Below are positions 17,749-29,954 of a stretch of 64,000 nucleotides of DNA, piece by piece. A model generated the notes under the pieces. The model saw nothing but the letters and a program-made list of their open reading frames with translations, did no database searches and had not been told where the DNA came from. This DNA comes from an uncultured Eubacteriales bacterium. GTDB taxonomy: Bacteria; Bacillota; Clostridia; Christensenellales; Borkfalkiaceae. Numbering within the stretch: the first letter of the stretch is position 1; every line of letters starts with the position of its first letter. The stretch lies in contig CABQND010000001.1 of NCBI GenBank assembly GCA_902465495.1, positions 1-64,000 of the forward strand, in the 5' to 3' direction. Both the position numbers and the translations under genes were made by a program.

Positions 17749-17904
17749 ATGTCAAAAAGAAAAATGAAGGTAGAAGAATTTATTCAATATCTGGAAACAA
17801 TGATGAAGGACGAGTTAATAGCAAAAGTCGTAAGGGAAGAAAATAATTTGCATGTAAAATTTCTGGACAGTAAAGCGCTCATTGTAAAAGTAGAAGAGTG
17901 CTGA
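17749..17904 (+). CDS. 51-aa protein of unknown function
   Basis: I do not recognise this protein. It is 51 residues, charged, with no membrane helix; the pattern VEEFIQYLETMMKDELIAKVVREENNLHVKFLDSKALIVKVEEC suggests a helix followed by beta strands. The start at 17749 has a perfect AAGGAGG (17734-17740) eight bases upstream and a good promoter, so it is very probably expressed. It is divergent from the tandem HTH regulator, suggesting a regulated pair. Confidence 0.7.
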   Translation: MSKRKMKVEEFIQYLETMMKDELIAKVVREENNLHVKFLDSKALIVKVEEC

Positions 17905-17953
17905 ATTGCTTTGCGGGCTAAAAAAGTACAGGGAAAGAATTTCTGGTAAACAA

Positions 17954-17986
17954 AAAACGCGGCGCAAAATAATGCGCCGCGTTTTT
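17954..17986. terminator. Bidirectional intrinsic terminator
   Basis: Perfect arms 17954-17966 and 17973-17985 (AAAACGCGGCGCA and complement) with A and T runs on both sides, serving the convergent genes at 17749 and 18189. A copy of the left half with a few upstream bases (AACAAAAAACGCGGCG) also occurs near 16954. Confidence 0.9.
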
Positions 17987-17997
17987 TATGATTATTT

Positions 17998-18036
17998 GCG
18001 CGGGGCAATATCAGAAATATTGCTCCGCGCGCTTTT
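17998..18036 (+). terminator. Second GC-rich hairpin next to the Cys-rich gene
   Basis: Arms 17998-18011 and 18017-18030 (GCGCGGGGCAATAT type, one wobble) followed by CTTTTT on the plus strand. Confidence 0.6.
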
Positions 18037-18189
18037 TCAGCACATGCGGTTGAGCCTTCCGTAACAACCGGGGCAGAGCGCACCTGCATTTTTTGCACAA
18101 TCCATGCACAAAAAGGAGCCGCAGTCACTGCAAACGAATATATCGGAAGAGTCACAACTTTTGCCGCAATGTCCGCATTTCATGTCCAT
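18037..18189 (-). CDS. 50-aa Cys-rich zinc-ribbon-like protein
   Basis: A small protein translated from the minus strand: 50 residues with ten Cys, arranged as CGHC-x3-C, CSDC, CMDC and CPGC, ending in Cys. The CxxC pairs suggest one or two structural zinc sites. The first ATG (18189) has CCTCC on the plus strand (GGAGG) ten bases upstream; a second ATG two codons in is too far. Function unknown. It is divergent from gyrB and ends at a strong hairpin. It was too short for a default 60-residue cut-off and is easily missed. Confidence 0.7.
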   Translation of the reverse strand: MDMKCGHCGKSCDSSDIFVCSDCGSFLCMDCAKNAGALCPGCYGRLNRMC

Positions 18190-18293
18190 AATCAAAATAC
18201 CTCCGAAGGGAATTTTTTACAGTATTTCCGTTTTTTTTAATTTTTATGCATTGTAAAATTGCATAGCGGCTTTTCAAAGCCGACGTTTATGTC

Positions 18294-18338
18294 GAGGAGC
18301 TTAATTTTATGCCTTACAGGCCCAAATACGGGCTTTAA
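18294..18338 (+). other. Possible 9-codon leader peptide upstream of gyrB
   Basis: GAGGAG at 18294-18299 is followed nine bases later by ATG 18309 and a nine-codon frame MPYRPKYGL ending in TAA (18336-18338). It lies upstream of the gyrB promoter, so it would belong to an unseen earlier transcript. It may be chance. Confidence 0.2.
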
Positions 18339-18383
18339 ACGCAATCGGTCTGATTTTATTTATAAAAATGCGGGCAAAACGTT

Positions 18384-20361
<1,978 letters not shown>

Positions 20362-20373
20362 AGGGGAAGCATC

Positions 20374-22959
20374 ATGGCGAAAAAAGAAACAAGTCCCGAA
20401 TTGACCGAAGAGTTTAAGAAAACTCTTGCAATGACAAATATGATCGACGTGGAGGTAGACGATGAACTGCGCAAGTCGTTCATTGCCTATGCTATGGCGG
20501 TCAACGTGAGCCGTGCGATCCCCGACGTGCGCGACGGCTTAAAACCCGTACATCGCCGCATTCTGTATTCAATGCATGAGATGGGCCTGTACAGTGACAA
20601 GGCATACCGTAAATGTGCGCGTATCGTCGGTGATGTTCTCGGTAAATATCACCCGCACGGCGATTATGCCGTATATTACGCATTGGTGCGTTTGGCGCAG
20701 GATTTTTCCATCAATTTCCCGCTTGTTGACGGGCACGGAAACTTCGGGTCGGTGGACGGTGATCCTCCGGCGGCAATGCGTTATACCGAAGCGAGAATGT
20801 CCAAACTTGCGGCGGAAATGCTTCGGGATCTGGACAAAGAAACGGTGGATTATTATCCGACATTTGACGATACGGGAATGCAACCGTGTGTTTTGCCTTC
20901 GCGCTTTCCGAATCTGCTCGTCAACGGCAGTGACGGTATTGCGGTCGGCATGGCAACAAATATTCCGCCGCACAATCTGGCGGAGGTCATCAGCGGTGTA
21001 ATTGCACAGATCGAGAATCCCGACATTACGATCGAGGAGCTCATGGAGCACGTTCCTGCACCTGATTTCCCGACGGGTGCCATTTTAATGGGCAGGGCGG
21101 GCATCAAACGCGCATATCGCACGGGCAGAGGCAATTACATTCTGCGCGCGAAGTGTGAAATTGAAGAATACACATCGGGCAACACGCAGCGCACTCGAAT
21201 TGTTGTGACCGAGATCCCGTATCAGGTAAATAAGGCGAAGCTTATCGAAAACATTGCCGATCTTGTTAAGGATAAGCGAGTAGAGGGCATATCGGATATA
21301 CGCGAAGAGTCTGACCGTGACGGTATGAGAATTGTTATCGAGCTCCGCAAAGATGCAAACGCGCAGGTCGTACTCAATACGCTCTATAAACACACGCAGT
21401 TGCAGACTTCCAACGGGATCATTATGTTGGCGCTCGTGGATGGTGAGCCGAAAGTACTCAATCTCAAAGAATGTATTCATTATTACATTGAACATCAGAA
21501 AGATGTAATTGTACACCGCACGCGTTTTGATCTGAATAAAGCGGAAGAACGCGCGCATATCGTTGCGGGGCTTGTGCTTGCGCTTGCACATATCGACGAA
21601 GTGATCGCGATTATCAAAAATTCGGCGGATAAGAACGATGCGGCAGTAAAATTAACGACTGCGTTTGAATTGTCAGATAAGCAGGCAAATGCGATTTTGG
21701 AAATGCGTCTCCAACGGTTGACTTCGCTGGAAGTTGAAAAGCTGCGCGAAGAGTTGGAGGAATTGGAGCGTACGATTGCCGATTTGAAAGATATTCTTGC
21801 GAACGAACAGCGCGTTCTTGACATTATCAAGACCGATCTGATCGCCATTCGTGAAAATTATCCCAGCGAACGCAAGACCGAACTTTCCTATGATTACGGC
21901 GAGATCGATATTGAAGATCTGATCGAAGAGGAAGATGTCGTTATCACGATGACGCATTCGGGATACGTCAAGCGTCAGCCGGTGGCGGAATACAAGGCAC
22001 AGCGTCGCGGCGGAATGGGCATTACGGCTCATAAACCCAAAGACGAAGATTTTGTGGAGCGGTTGTTCATATCTTCGACCCATGACGACATACTGTTCTT
22101 CTCTACATTCGGTAAAGTGTATTCGATCAAGGGATATGAGATCCCCGAAGCACAGCGCCAGGCAAGAGGCAGAGCGATCGTGAATTTGCTCCAGATTGCT
22201 CAGAATGAAAAGATTACGGCGATCATTCCGCTTGCTGCCGATACGCAGGGTTACATCGCAATGGCAACTCGCAAAGGCCTTATTAAAAAGACTGCGTTAG
22301 AAGAATTTGCGAATATTCGTAAAGTAGGCAAAATTGCAATCAAGATCAACGAGGGTGACGAACTCATTTCCGTGCAGTTCACGACGGGTAATGACGAACT
22401 TATTATTGCATCTCGTGAAGGGAAGTGTATCCGTTTCAGCGAAAAGGATGTCCGTCCGATGGGCAGAGACACGCAAGGCGTGCGCGCGATGAATCTCGGT
22501 GAAGAAGATCGTCTGGTGGATATGCTCGTAATCAAGGATGGATATGAGATCTTTACGCTGACGTCCAAGGGTTATGGAAAGCGCTCTGATGTGGAAGATT
22601 ATCGTTTGCAGGGGCGTGCCGGAAAGGGCATAAAAGCGGGTGTGTTCAACGAAAAGACGGGGCAGTTGGTTGCTTTGAAATTAGTCTCCGAAGAAGAGGA
22701 TCTGATGATTATCTCCGCGAACGGTACCATTATTCGTATGCACGTTGCGGATATCTCCAAGATCGGCAGAAATACACAGGGCGTGCGAGTCATGCGCCTG
22801 AAAGATTCGGAGGTTGCGACGGTCGCAGTAGCGCCGCGTGAAGAGGAATCCGCGGAGGAGACGTCTGCGGCGGAAACAGAAGATGCGGACAATGCAACTC
22901 CTGCAGCCGAAGAGAATGCTTCGGAAAATCCCGAAACGAATTCTGAAAGCGAAGAATAA
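20374..22959 (+). CDS. gyrA: DNA gyrase subunit A
   Basis: The DNA cleavage and wrapping subunit of gyrase. The 861-residue protein has the winged-helix/tower core with the active Tyr in [11 protein letters not shown] (near residue 138) and a C-terminal beta-pinwheel with the gyrase-specific GyrA box QRRGGMG (near 547), which separates it from ParC. It ends in a long acidic tail of about 40 residues rich in Glu, Ala and Asn. Residues at the classical quinolone positions are unusual: [10 protein letters not shown] places Tyr98 and Tyr102 where E. coli has Ser83 and Asp87. GGGGAAG precedes the ATG. Confidence 0.96.
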   Translation: MAKKETSPELTEEFKKTLAMTNMIDVEVDDELRKSFIAYAMAVNVSRAIPDVRDGLKPVHRRILYSMHEMGLYSDKAYRKCARIVGDVLGKYHPHGDYAVYYALVRLAQDFSINFPLVDGHGNFGSVDGDPPAAMRYTEARMSKLAAEMLRDLDKETVDYYPTFDDTGMQPCVLPSRFPNLLVNGSDGIAVGMATNIPPHNLAEVISGVIAQIENPDITIEELMEHVPAPDFPTGAILMGRAGIKRAYRTGRGNYILRAKCEIEEYTSGNTQRTRIVVTEIPYQVNKAKLIENIADLVKDKRVEGISDIREESDRDGMRIVIELRKDANAQVVLNTLYKHTQLQTSNGIIMLALVDGEPKVLNLKECIHYYIEHQKDVIVHRTRFDLNKAEERAHIVAGLVLALAHIDEVIAIIKNSADKNDAAVKLTTAFELSDKQANAILEMRLQRLTSLEVEKLREELEELERTIADLKDILANEQRVLDIIKTDLIAIRENYPSERKTELSYDYGEIDIEDLIEEEDVVITMTHSGYVKRQPVAEYKAQRRGGMGITAHKPKDEDFVERLFISSTHDDILFFSTFGKVYSIKGYEIPEAQRQARGRAIVNLLQIAQNEKITAIIPLAADTQGYIAMATRKGLIKKTALEEFANIRKVGKIAIKINEGDELISVQFTTGNDELIIASREGKCIRFSEKDVRPMGRDTQGVRAMNLGEEDRLVDMLVIKDGYEIFTLTSKGYGKRSDVEDYRLQGRAGKGIKAGVFNEKTGQLVALKLVSEEEDLMIISANGTIIRMHVADISKIGRNTQGVRVMRLKDSEVATVAVAPREEESAEETSAAETEDADNATPAAEENASENPETNSESEE

Positions 22960-22969
22960 TAATGAAAAT

Positions 22970-23010
22970 AAAATGACAGGCGCCGCAAAAATGCGGCGCC
23001 TGTCATTTTA
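22970..23010. terminator. Bidirectional terminator between gyrA and the P-type ATPase
   Basis: A perfect 18-base stem (AAAATGACAGGCGCCGCA and complement, ending at 23009) flanked by A and T runs, between convergent genes. Confidence 0.9.
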
Positions 23011-23045
23011 TTATGATACAATAAAACGGTTTTTTACAATTCGCA

Positions 23046-25700
23046 TCAGTGCAAGATCAACTGCTTCGGTTCAGCTTTTTTAGAGCGCAAGCGTTCCGTA
23101 ACTTTCATCAGTATTCCCGAAAGAGGAATGCACAGCAGGATCACGACGGTAATATAGAGATAAGAAACAAAATCCAAAGGGGTGTATCCCATACCCGGTT
23201 CCGATACAAAGAACATATCGGGCAGAAGTGTAAGACACAGGATGCATGCTGCGCACATGCCGATGAACAAGATAGTTCGGTAGAAATTTAACGGCAGGCA
23301 AACTCGGTAAAGCATGGCAAGGCCCGAGAAGGTGATGATTACGACAGAAATTTCTTTGGTGTGCGCTTGAAAGTACTCCGGTTGCAAATAAGCGATGAAC
23401 TGTGTACTTTGCGCGGCAAGAACTAAAACGAGGGCAAATGGTACAGCTCTTGATAAAACAGTGGGCAAAAATTTTCCCTGTACTCGGTTGGTATTCGGTT
23501 GCAGAGAGAGAAAGAATGTCGGTACGCCGATGACAAAAATTTCCATCAGCATAAGATTGTTTGTTTCAAAAGGATACCGTTGTCCCAGAATGATCGAAAT
23601 AATCGCGAAAATCGTAGTAAAGAGTGTCTTCATCAGGTACATGGATGAAGAATTCTGAATATTATTGATGACTCGACGACCTTCATAGACAACTTTCGGC
23701 ATGGAAGCAAAGTTATTGTCGAGCAATACGATATGGCTCACGTTTTTTGCGGCGTCGCTGCCTGAGGCAACGCTCACGGCACAATCCGCTTCTTTCAGGG
23801 CGAGGATATCGTTTACGCCGTCGCCTGTCATTGCGACGGTATTACCTTCCGATTTGATCGCTTTGACAAGGATGGCTTTTTGTTCGGGGGTTACCCGTCC
23901 GAATACAGTGTACTGGTTGGCGACGGAAGCAACTTCTTTTTCATTCAGGCCTTCCAGTGAAATATATTTATCGGCATTTGCAACGCCGACACGGCGCGCA
24001 ACTTCGGACACGGTCACGGGGTTGTCGCCTGAAATGATTTTGACGGCAACATCATTTTCCTTAAACCAACGAATTGTCTGCGCAGCGTCTTCGCGTATAT
24101 TGTCCGCAATAGATATGATCGCAAGAGGTTTGAATGCGGACGGCAATTTATCACCGACGATTTTGCCTGAAGACAGCGCGACGATAAGAACCCGCAGTCC
24201 CGATGATGCGTATTGGTTGATAATGCGATCGATCTTATCGGGGACTGTTCCGAGTACAAATTCGGGTGCACCCATAGCCACAGTTCCGATCTCGTCAAAG
24301 GTGACGGCGGACAATTTTCTTTTCGAGGAAAATGGGATTGTTGCAGAGGGTTTCAATGCTGAGCTGTGCCCGAAATAATTGTTTAAGGCAATGGAGGTCT
24401 GGTTATTATCGTGCAAGGCCGATAAACATGATCCGAGAATTTCGTTGATGGTAAAATTTGTCGGATTGTTCAAGAGCATGCAGTCATTCACTTTCATTCG
24501 GCCGTCCGTGATCGTCCCGGTTTTGTCGAGGCAAAGAACGTTTACGCGGGCAAGCATTTCCAAAGAATATAAGTCTTGAACAAGGGTATTTTGCGACATC
24601 AAGCGCAAGATTCCGACGGTAAGTGCAAGGCTGGTAAGAAGAAGCATACCCGAAGGGATCATTCCGATGACGACGGCGACGGTGCTTCGGATAATTGCAT
24701 TCAACTCTGTACGTCCGAGTGTTTCGACGACGTTGGTCAAATACCAGTTCCTGTTCACGAGAAAGATACCGATTGCAACGAGAATGATCAGTGGCGCGAT
24801 GATGGTAATGATGAGCTTTGTAGAGCGCATCAGTTCCGAGTTCGGCTTTTTATATTTCTTTGCTTTTGCGGAAAGGGAATTGAGGTAAGTCGCGCTTCCG
24901 ATTTTTTCGGCACGTGCTTTGCAAGAGCCGCTGGAAACAAAACTTCCGGCGTATAGCAGGTCGCCTTTTTCTTTTTTGACGGGAACGGATTCTCCCGTCA
25001 GGAGAGATTCGTTGACTTCGATGGATCCATCGGCGAGAATGCAATCGGCGGGGACCTGGTTGCCCAAGGACAGCAGTACGATATCGTCAAGCACAATATC
25101 TTTTGCATGGATCTCCGCAATTTCTCCGTCGCGCAAAACTTTGGCGGTCGGAACGTTTAAAAGAGAGAGTTTGTCGATCTTGCGTTTTGCTCGGATCTCC
25201 ATGACCAGCCCGAAGCCGAGATTGAGCGCAAAGATGACAACGAACAGATACTGTGACAGAGGTGCATTCGCGAAAGCAAGGGCAACGGCGGCAAGTACGC
25301 AGAGCAGGTTAAAGAAGGTACAGATATTTCCGATAAAAATGCTGGCGTACGATTTGGAGTATTTTTGATTCGTGTCATTGAAAAGACACTGGGAAAACCG
25401 TTCGTTGACCTGTGCGCTTGTCAGTCCTTGGTTGACGGGGGGAGAAAAGCGTCTGACGTTTGCCAAACTCGGTTGCGACTTCATTTTTTTAAATTGTTTT
25501 CGGATGGCAGATATGTCTACATTTTCACCGTTCACAGCGCTTTCCGCCTGTTGCCGGTTATCATCCTGAATTTTTTGCCGCACATATTCTTTGAGGTCCG
25601 TGCTTTGCGTATCGCGGGCGGTTTCCGCCGCTTTTGCAGCGACGCGCCTGCGGGCAGAGGACGAACGCTTGGTTTCTTTTGTATCGTTATTTTCGTTCAT
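23046..25700 (-). CDS. CtpE-like cation-transporting P-type ATPase
   Basis: An 884-residue membrane pump. All P-type motifs are intact: TGES in LLTGESVPVKKE, the phosphorylated DKTGTITDG (about residue 405), and GDGVND. The M4 segment VVIGMIPSGMLLLTS and absence of metal-binding CPC place it near the actinobacterial CtpE group, linked to calcium uptake (family knowledge); the ion here is inference. It carries an unusual cytosolic N-terminal extension of about 95 charged residues. I start at the ATG at 25700 because a TATAAT (25731-25726 on the minus strand) leaves earlier starts inside the promoter; the ribosome site is weak. Confidence 0.88.
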   Translation of the reverse strand: MNENNDTKETKRSSSARRRVAAKAAETARDTQSTDLKEYVRQKIQDDNRQQAESAVNGENVDISAIRKQFKKMKSQPSLANVRRFSPPVNQGLTSAQVNERFSQCLFNDTNQKYSKSYASIFIGNICTFFNLLCVLAAVALAFANAPLSQYLFVVIFALNLGFGLVMEIRAKRKIDKLSLLNVPTAKVLRDGEIAEIHAKDIVLDDIVLLSLGNQVPADCILADGSIEVNESLLTGESVPVKKEKGDLLYAGSFVSSGSCKARAEKIGSATYLNSLSAKAKKYKKPNSELMRSTKLIITIIAPLIILVAIGIFLVNRNWYLTNVVETLGRTELNAIIRSTVAVVIGMIPSGMLLLTSLALTVGILRLMSQNTLVQDLYSLEMLARVNVLCLDKTGTITDGRMKVNDCMLLNNPTNFTINEILGSCLSALHDNNQTSIALNNYFGHSSALKPSATIPFSSKRKLSAVTFDEIGTVAMGAPEFVLGTVPDKIDRIINQYASSGLRVLIVALSSGKIVGDKLPSAFKPLAIISIADNIREDAAQTIRWFKENDVAVKIISGDNPVTVSEVARRVGVANADKYISLEGLNEKEVASVANQYTVFGRVTPEQKAILVKAIKSEGNTVAMTGDGVNDILALKEADCAVSVASGSDAAKNVSHIVLLDNNFASMPKVVYEGRRVINNIQNSSSMYLMKTLFTTIFAIISIILGQRYPFETNNLMLMEIFVIGVPTFFLSLQPNTNRVQGKFLPTVLSRAVPFALVLVLAAQSTQFIAYLQPEYFQAHTKEISVVIITFSGLAMLYRVCLPLNFYRTILFIGMCAACILCLTLLPDMFFVSEPGMGYTPLDFVSYLYITVVILLCIPLSGILMKVTERLRSKKAEPKQLILH

Positions 25701-25831
25701 AGACTTACCGAAAGAATTTTTTTTCATTATATCATAAAACACTTGTGAACACAAACAAATTTCTGCAATTGTTTACTTGGAAGGAAAATTCAAAAAAATA
25801 GAGGGAAATTGGTAAAGGTTCGCCTATTTTA

Positions 25832-25860
25832 TTGCAAAATCAAAAAAATTAGTTTAAAAT
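25832..25860 (+). promoter_or_regulatory. Sigma-A promoter of serS
   Basis: TTGCAA at 25832-25837, a 17-base spacer and TAAAAT at 25855-25860. The transcript leader is too short for a T-box. Confidence 0.75.
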
Positions 25861-25890
25861 AACAGGTGATAAGAAAAACGGAGGCTGATT

Positions 25891-27177
25891 ATGATCGATA
25901 TAAATTTTTTGCGCAATAATCCGGATGTGGTTCGGGAGAATATCAAAAAGAAATTTCAGGACAAAAAACTTCCGCTTGTGGATGAAGTCCTTGCTCTGGA
26001 TTCGAAACGCCGCGAATTGCAAAAAGAGGGGGATGAGCGTCGCGCAAAGAGAAATGCGCTGAGTGCACAGATCGGCAAATTTATGAAAGAGAAAAAGATT
26101 GCCGAAGCGGATGCCGTAAAGGCGGAAGTTGTGCAGAATAACGAACGAATTGCCGAGATCGAGAAGCAAACGGAAGAAATTGCGGCAAAATTGAAACAGG
26201 ACATGATGTCCATTCCGAATATTATTGCAGACGATGTTCCCATCGGTAAAGACGATTCGGAAAACGTCGAAAGGGAGCGTTTTTTAGAGCCTGCCGAAAA
26301 ACCGTTCGAGGTTCCGTATCATCTTGATATTCTCGAAAGGTTGGCTGGCGTCGATATTGACAGTGCGCGCCGTACGAGCGGACAAGGCTTTTATTATCTG
26401 ACGGGCGACATTGCGCGCCTGCATTCTGCGGTGCTGACGTATGCACGTGATTTTATGATCGACAAGGGCTTCACGTACGTTATTCCTCCGTTCATGATCC
26501 GTTCCGAAGTTGTTTCAGGCGTGATGTCGTTCGAAGAAATGGACGGCATGATGTATAAGATCGAAGGGGAAGACCTGTATCTGATCGGTACAAGCGAGCA
26601 TTCGATGATCGGCCGATTCATGAATACGATTGTAGATGAGAAGGAATTGCCTCTTACGCTTACGAGTTATTCTCCTTGCTTCCGTAAGGAAAAGGGTGCG
26701 CATGGAATCGAAGAACGCGGCATTTATCGCATACACCAGTTTGAAAAGCAGGAGATGATCGTCATCTGCAAACCGGAAGAGAGCGCAGAATGGTTTAAAA
26801 AGCTGTATTCGTATACGGTCGAGCTGTTTGTTTCTATGCAGATTCCTGTGCGGACGCTGGAATGCTGTTCCGGCGATCTTGCGGACCTCAAGTATAAGAG
26901 TATCGACGTGGAAGCTTGGAGCCCTCGTCAGAAAAAGTATTTTGAGGTCGGAAGTTGCTCCAATCTTACGGATGCGCAGGCAAGGCGCCTGGGGATCCGC
27001 TATAAGACGGAAAAGGGCAACGTGTTTGCGCATACGCTCAACAATACTGTAGTTGCGCCTCCGCGTATGCTGATTGCTTTGATAGAAAACCATCTGAATG
27101 CGGACGGCAGTGTGAATATTCCGGAAGTACTTCGCAAATATATGGGCGGAAAAGAGAAGATTCTTCCCAAAAAATAA
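25891..27177 (+). CDS. serS: Seryl-tRNA synthetase
   Basis: Charges tRNA-Ser (and the selenocysteine tRNA where present). The 428-residue protein shows the N-terminal antiparallel coiled coil that grips tRNA-Ser (about residues 25-100) and the class II core with motif 2 FRKEKGAHGIEERGIYRIHQF (about 264-284) and motif 3 near the C-terminus (NNTVVAPPRMLIALIENH). The start at 25891 has CGGAGG seven bases upstream. It is monocistronic, convergent with clpB. No T-box is seen, unlike thrS. Confidence 0.97.
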   Translation: MIDINFLRNNPDVVRENIKKKFQDKKLPLVDEVLALDSKRRELQKEGDERRAKRNALSAQIGKFMKEKKIAEADAVKAEVVQNNERIAEIEKQTEEIAAKLKQDMMSIPNIIADDVPIGKDDSENVERERFLEPAEKPFEVPYHLDILERLAGVDIDSARRTSGQGFYYLTGDIARLHSAVLTYARDFMIDKGFTYVIPPFMIRSEVVSGVMSFEEMDGMMYKIEGEDLYLIGTSEHSMIGRFMNTIVDEKELPLTLTSYSPCFRKEKGAHGIEERGIYRIHQFEKQEMIVICKPEESAEWFKKLYSYTVELFVSMQIPVRTLECCSGDLADLKYKSIDVEAWSPRQKKYFEVGSCSNLTDAQARRLGIRYKTEKGNVFAHTLNNTVVAPPRMLIALIENHLNADGSVNIPEVLRKYMGGKEKILPKK

Positions 27178-27285
27178 AAAAGTTCGGCATAAATACAATA
27201 TGCGCGAAAACGAGTAATTTTTCTCTGAATGCATTACAAAGATCGATGACATCTCTATATAAGTTTGATTATTAGTAAGTTTTAC

Positions 27286-27340
27286 AAGGAAACGGCGAGT
27301 GAAAGAGCAATAAGCTCATTCACTCGCCGTTTCCTTCTTA
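27286..27340. terminator. Bidirectional terminator between serS and clpB
   Basis: A long stem AAGGAAACGGCGAGTGA (27286-27302) pairing with 27320-27336, plus an inner GAGC/GCTC pairing. Confidence 0.85.
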
Positions 27341-27343
27341 TAG

Positions 27344-29935
27344 TTATTTAATTTTCACAGTGAAGTCGCCGTTGCAGGCGCCGATCTCAATGGTATCGTT
27401 TGGTTGCAGATCTTTCGAAAGCATGGTACGCGCGATCATTGTTTCGATCTTACTCTGCAAGTATCTCTTCAGCGGACGTGCACCATAAATGGGGTCGTAT
27501 CCGTTTTCAATAATGAGGTCTTTCGCGAGAGGTGTGATCTCCAATTTCAGCTGTTTTTCTTTCAAGCGTTCGGAAAGGTCACGGATCAGAAGATCAATGA
27601 TCTTTGTGATATTGTCTTTCGTGAGCGGTTTGTAATACACGATTTCGTCCAGACGGTTGAGGAATTCGGGACGGAAGCTCTGTTTGAGGAGCGTATCCAC
27701 CTTTTCTTTTGCGTCGTCGGAAATTTCACCGTTTTCGTCGATGCCTTCGAGCAGATAAGAGGAGCCGAGGTTGGAAGTCAAAATGATGATGGTATTTTTA
27801 AAATCCACGGTACGGCCTTGCGAGTCCGTGATTCGTCCGTCGTCAAGTACCTGCAACAGAATATTAAAGACATCAGGGTGCGCTTTTTCGATTTCATCGA
27901 ACAGTACGACCGAGTAGGGTTTTCTGCGCACCGCTTCGGTAAGCTGACCGCCTTCGTCGTATCCGACATATCCCGGAGGAGCGCCGATAAGCCTTGACAC
28001 GGAAAATTTTTCCATGTATTCGGTCATATCGATGCGGACGAGATTATGTTCGTCATCGAACAGACTTTCGGCGAGAGCTTTTGCGAGTTCTGTCTTGCCG
28101 ACACCGGTAGGCCCGAGGAACAGGAAAGAACCGATCGGGCGGTTCGGGTCTGCGATTCCCGCGCGGGAACGCAAGATCGCTTCGGTCACTTTGGTAACGG
28201 CTTCGTCCTGGCCGATTACGCGTTTATGCAGTACATCGTCAAGATGCAATATTTTCTCGCGTTCGCCTTCCATCAGCTTGGCAAGCGGGATTCCTGTCCA
28301 GCGGGACACAACGCGCGCGATTTCCTCTTCGGTAACGGTATCGCGGAGAAGTGTGTTTTTCGGCTTTTCGCTCTTTTGCGCTTCTTCAAGTTTTTTCTGT
28401 AATTCGGGCAAGCGGCTGTATTTGAGTTTAGCCGCTGTTTCATAATCTCCGATGCGCTGTGCCGCTTCGATTTCGCCGTTTACTTTTTCGATTTCGGCCT
28501 TCGTATCTGAAACGATGTGGATGCTTGCCTTTTCGTTGTTCCATTGTGCCTTCATTGCGTTGAATTTATCGCGAAGTTCGGCAAGCTCTTTTTGCAGTGC
28601 AGCGAGCCGTTCTTTGGAAAGGGAATCGGTCTCTTTTTTAAGAGCCATTTCCTCAATTTCAAGTTGCATGATCTTGCGCGCAATATCGTCCATTTCCGTA
28701 GGCATCGAATCGATTTCTGTACGGATGGTCGCACATGCTTCATCCACGAGGTCGATTGCTTTGTCCGGCAGAAAACGGTCGGAGATATAGCGGTGGGATA
28801 GGGTAGCCGCAGCGATGAGAGCCTGGTCATGGATCTGTACGCCGTGGAAGACTTCGTAGCGCTCTTTTAAACCGCGAAGAATGGAAATCGTATCTTCGAC
28901 AGTCGGTTCGTCTACCATAACGGGCTGGAATCTTCTTTCGAGAGCGGCGTCTTTTTCGATGTACTTGCGGTACTCGTCCAGTGTTGTCGCGCCGATGCAA
29001 TGAAGCTCACCGCGAGCCAGCATAGGCTTTAAAAGGTTGCCCGCGTCCATTGCGCCATCCGATTTTCCTGCGCCGACGATGGTATGCAATTCATCAATAA
29101 AGAGAATAATTTTGCCTTCGCTCTTTTTGATCTCGTTGAGGACGGCTTTCAGCCTTTCTTCGAATTCACCGCGGAATTTTGCGCCTGCGATGAGGGAACC
29201 CATATCGAGTGCAAAAATTGTTTTATTTTTTAAACCTTCGGGAACGTCGCCGCGGACGATACGCTGGGCGAGGCCTTCGGCGATCGCTGTTTTGCCCACG
29301 CCGGGTTCACCGATCAGAACAGGGTTGTTTTTCGATTTCCGTGACAGAATGCGGATAACGTTACGGATTTCATTATCTCGGCCGATCACGGGGTCGAGTT
29401 TCTGATCCTTTGCACGCTTGACAAGGTCAAACCCGTATTTGGAAAGCGCATCATATGTGTTTTCGGGTTCGTCGCTCGTGATGCGGTCGGTTTTGACTTT
29501 TTTGAGTTCAGTAAGGAATTTGTCTTTGGTGATGCCGAGCGAGCGGAAAATGTTTTTGATTTCATCCGTTGCATGGTCAAAGATTGCGAGCATAATATGC
29601 TCGACCGAAACATATTCATCTTTCAAAGAATTTGCAAGACGTTCTGCTTCGTTGAAAATTTTGTCGGTTACGGGCGAAATATAAATTTTGTCGGGCTCTC
29701 TGCCGCTTCCGCTGACGGCAGGGATCTTTTCGATTGCACCGTCAAGAAGCGCCAGCAAATTGTCCGTGTCCACGCCGGATTTTTTTAAAAGTTGCGAAAT
29801 CAGCCCGCTCTCCTGGTCAACAAGAGCGTAAAGCAGATGTTCGGGCATGATTTGCATATTTTGGTTTTCAATGGCAATGCTCTGTGCCGATTGCACGGCT
29901 TCGAGCGCTTTTTTTGTAAATTTCTGAGCATTCAT
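27344..29935 (-). CDS. clpB: Disaggregase ClpB
   Basis: A hexameric AAA+ chaperone that pulls proteins out of aggregates with DnaK. The 863-residue protein has an N-domain (1-150), NBD1 with Walker [10 protein letters not shown] (about residue 205), the ClpB-type middle coiled coil (about 405-530), and NBD2 with GPTGVGKTE (about 610) and the C-terminal sensor region. There is no ClpP-binding IGF loop, as expected for ClpB. The start at 29935 has AGGAGGT seven bases upstream; a GTG three codons earlier overlaps the ribosome site. It is cotranscribed with a ribbon-helix-helix gene 19 bases upstream. No CIRCE operator is visible at that promoter. Confidence 0.96.
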   Translation of the reverse strand: MNAQKFTKKALEAVQSAQSIAIENQNMQIMPEHLLYALVDQESGLISQLLKKSGVDTDNLLALLDGAIEKIPAVSGSGREPDKIYISPVTDKIFNEAERLANSLKDEYVSVEHIMLAIFDHATDEIKNIFRSLGITKDKFLTELKKVKTDRITSDEPENTYDALSKYGFDLVKRAKDQKLDPVIGRDNEIRNVIRILSRKSKNNPVLIGEPGVGKTAIAEGLAQRIVRGDVPEGLKNKTIFALDMGSLIAGAKFRGEFEERLKAVLNEIKKSEGKIILFIDELHTIVGAGKSDGAMDAGNLLKPMLARGELHCIGATTLDEYRKYIEKDAALERRFQPVMVDEPTVEDTISILRGLKERYEVFHGVQIHDQALIAAATLSHRYISDRFLPDKAIDLVDEACATIRTEIDSMPTEMDDIARKIMQLEIEEMALKKETDSLSKERLAALQKELAELRDKFNAMKAQWNNEKASIHIVSDTKAEIEKVNGEIEAAQRIGDYETAAKLKYSRLPELQKKLEEAQKSEKPKNTLLRDTVTEEEIARVVSRWTGIPLAKLMEGEREKILHLDDVLHKRVIGQDEAVTKVTEAILRSRAGIADPNRPIGSFLFLGPTGVGKTELAKALAESLFDDEHNLVRIDMTEYMEKFSVSRLIGAPPGYVGYDEGGQLTEAVRRKPYSVVLFDEIEKAHPDVFNILLQVLDDGRITDSQGRTVDFKNTIIILTSNLGSSYLLEGIDENGEISDDAKEKVDTLLKQSFRPEFLNRLDEIVYYKPLTKDNITKIIDLLIRDLSERLKEKQLKLEITPLAKDLIIENGYDPIYGARPLKRYLQSKIETMIARTMLSKDLQPNDTIEIGACNGDFTVKIK

Positions 29936-29954
29936 AACGTTCACCTCCTGTTCG

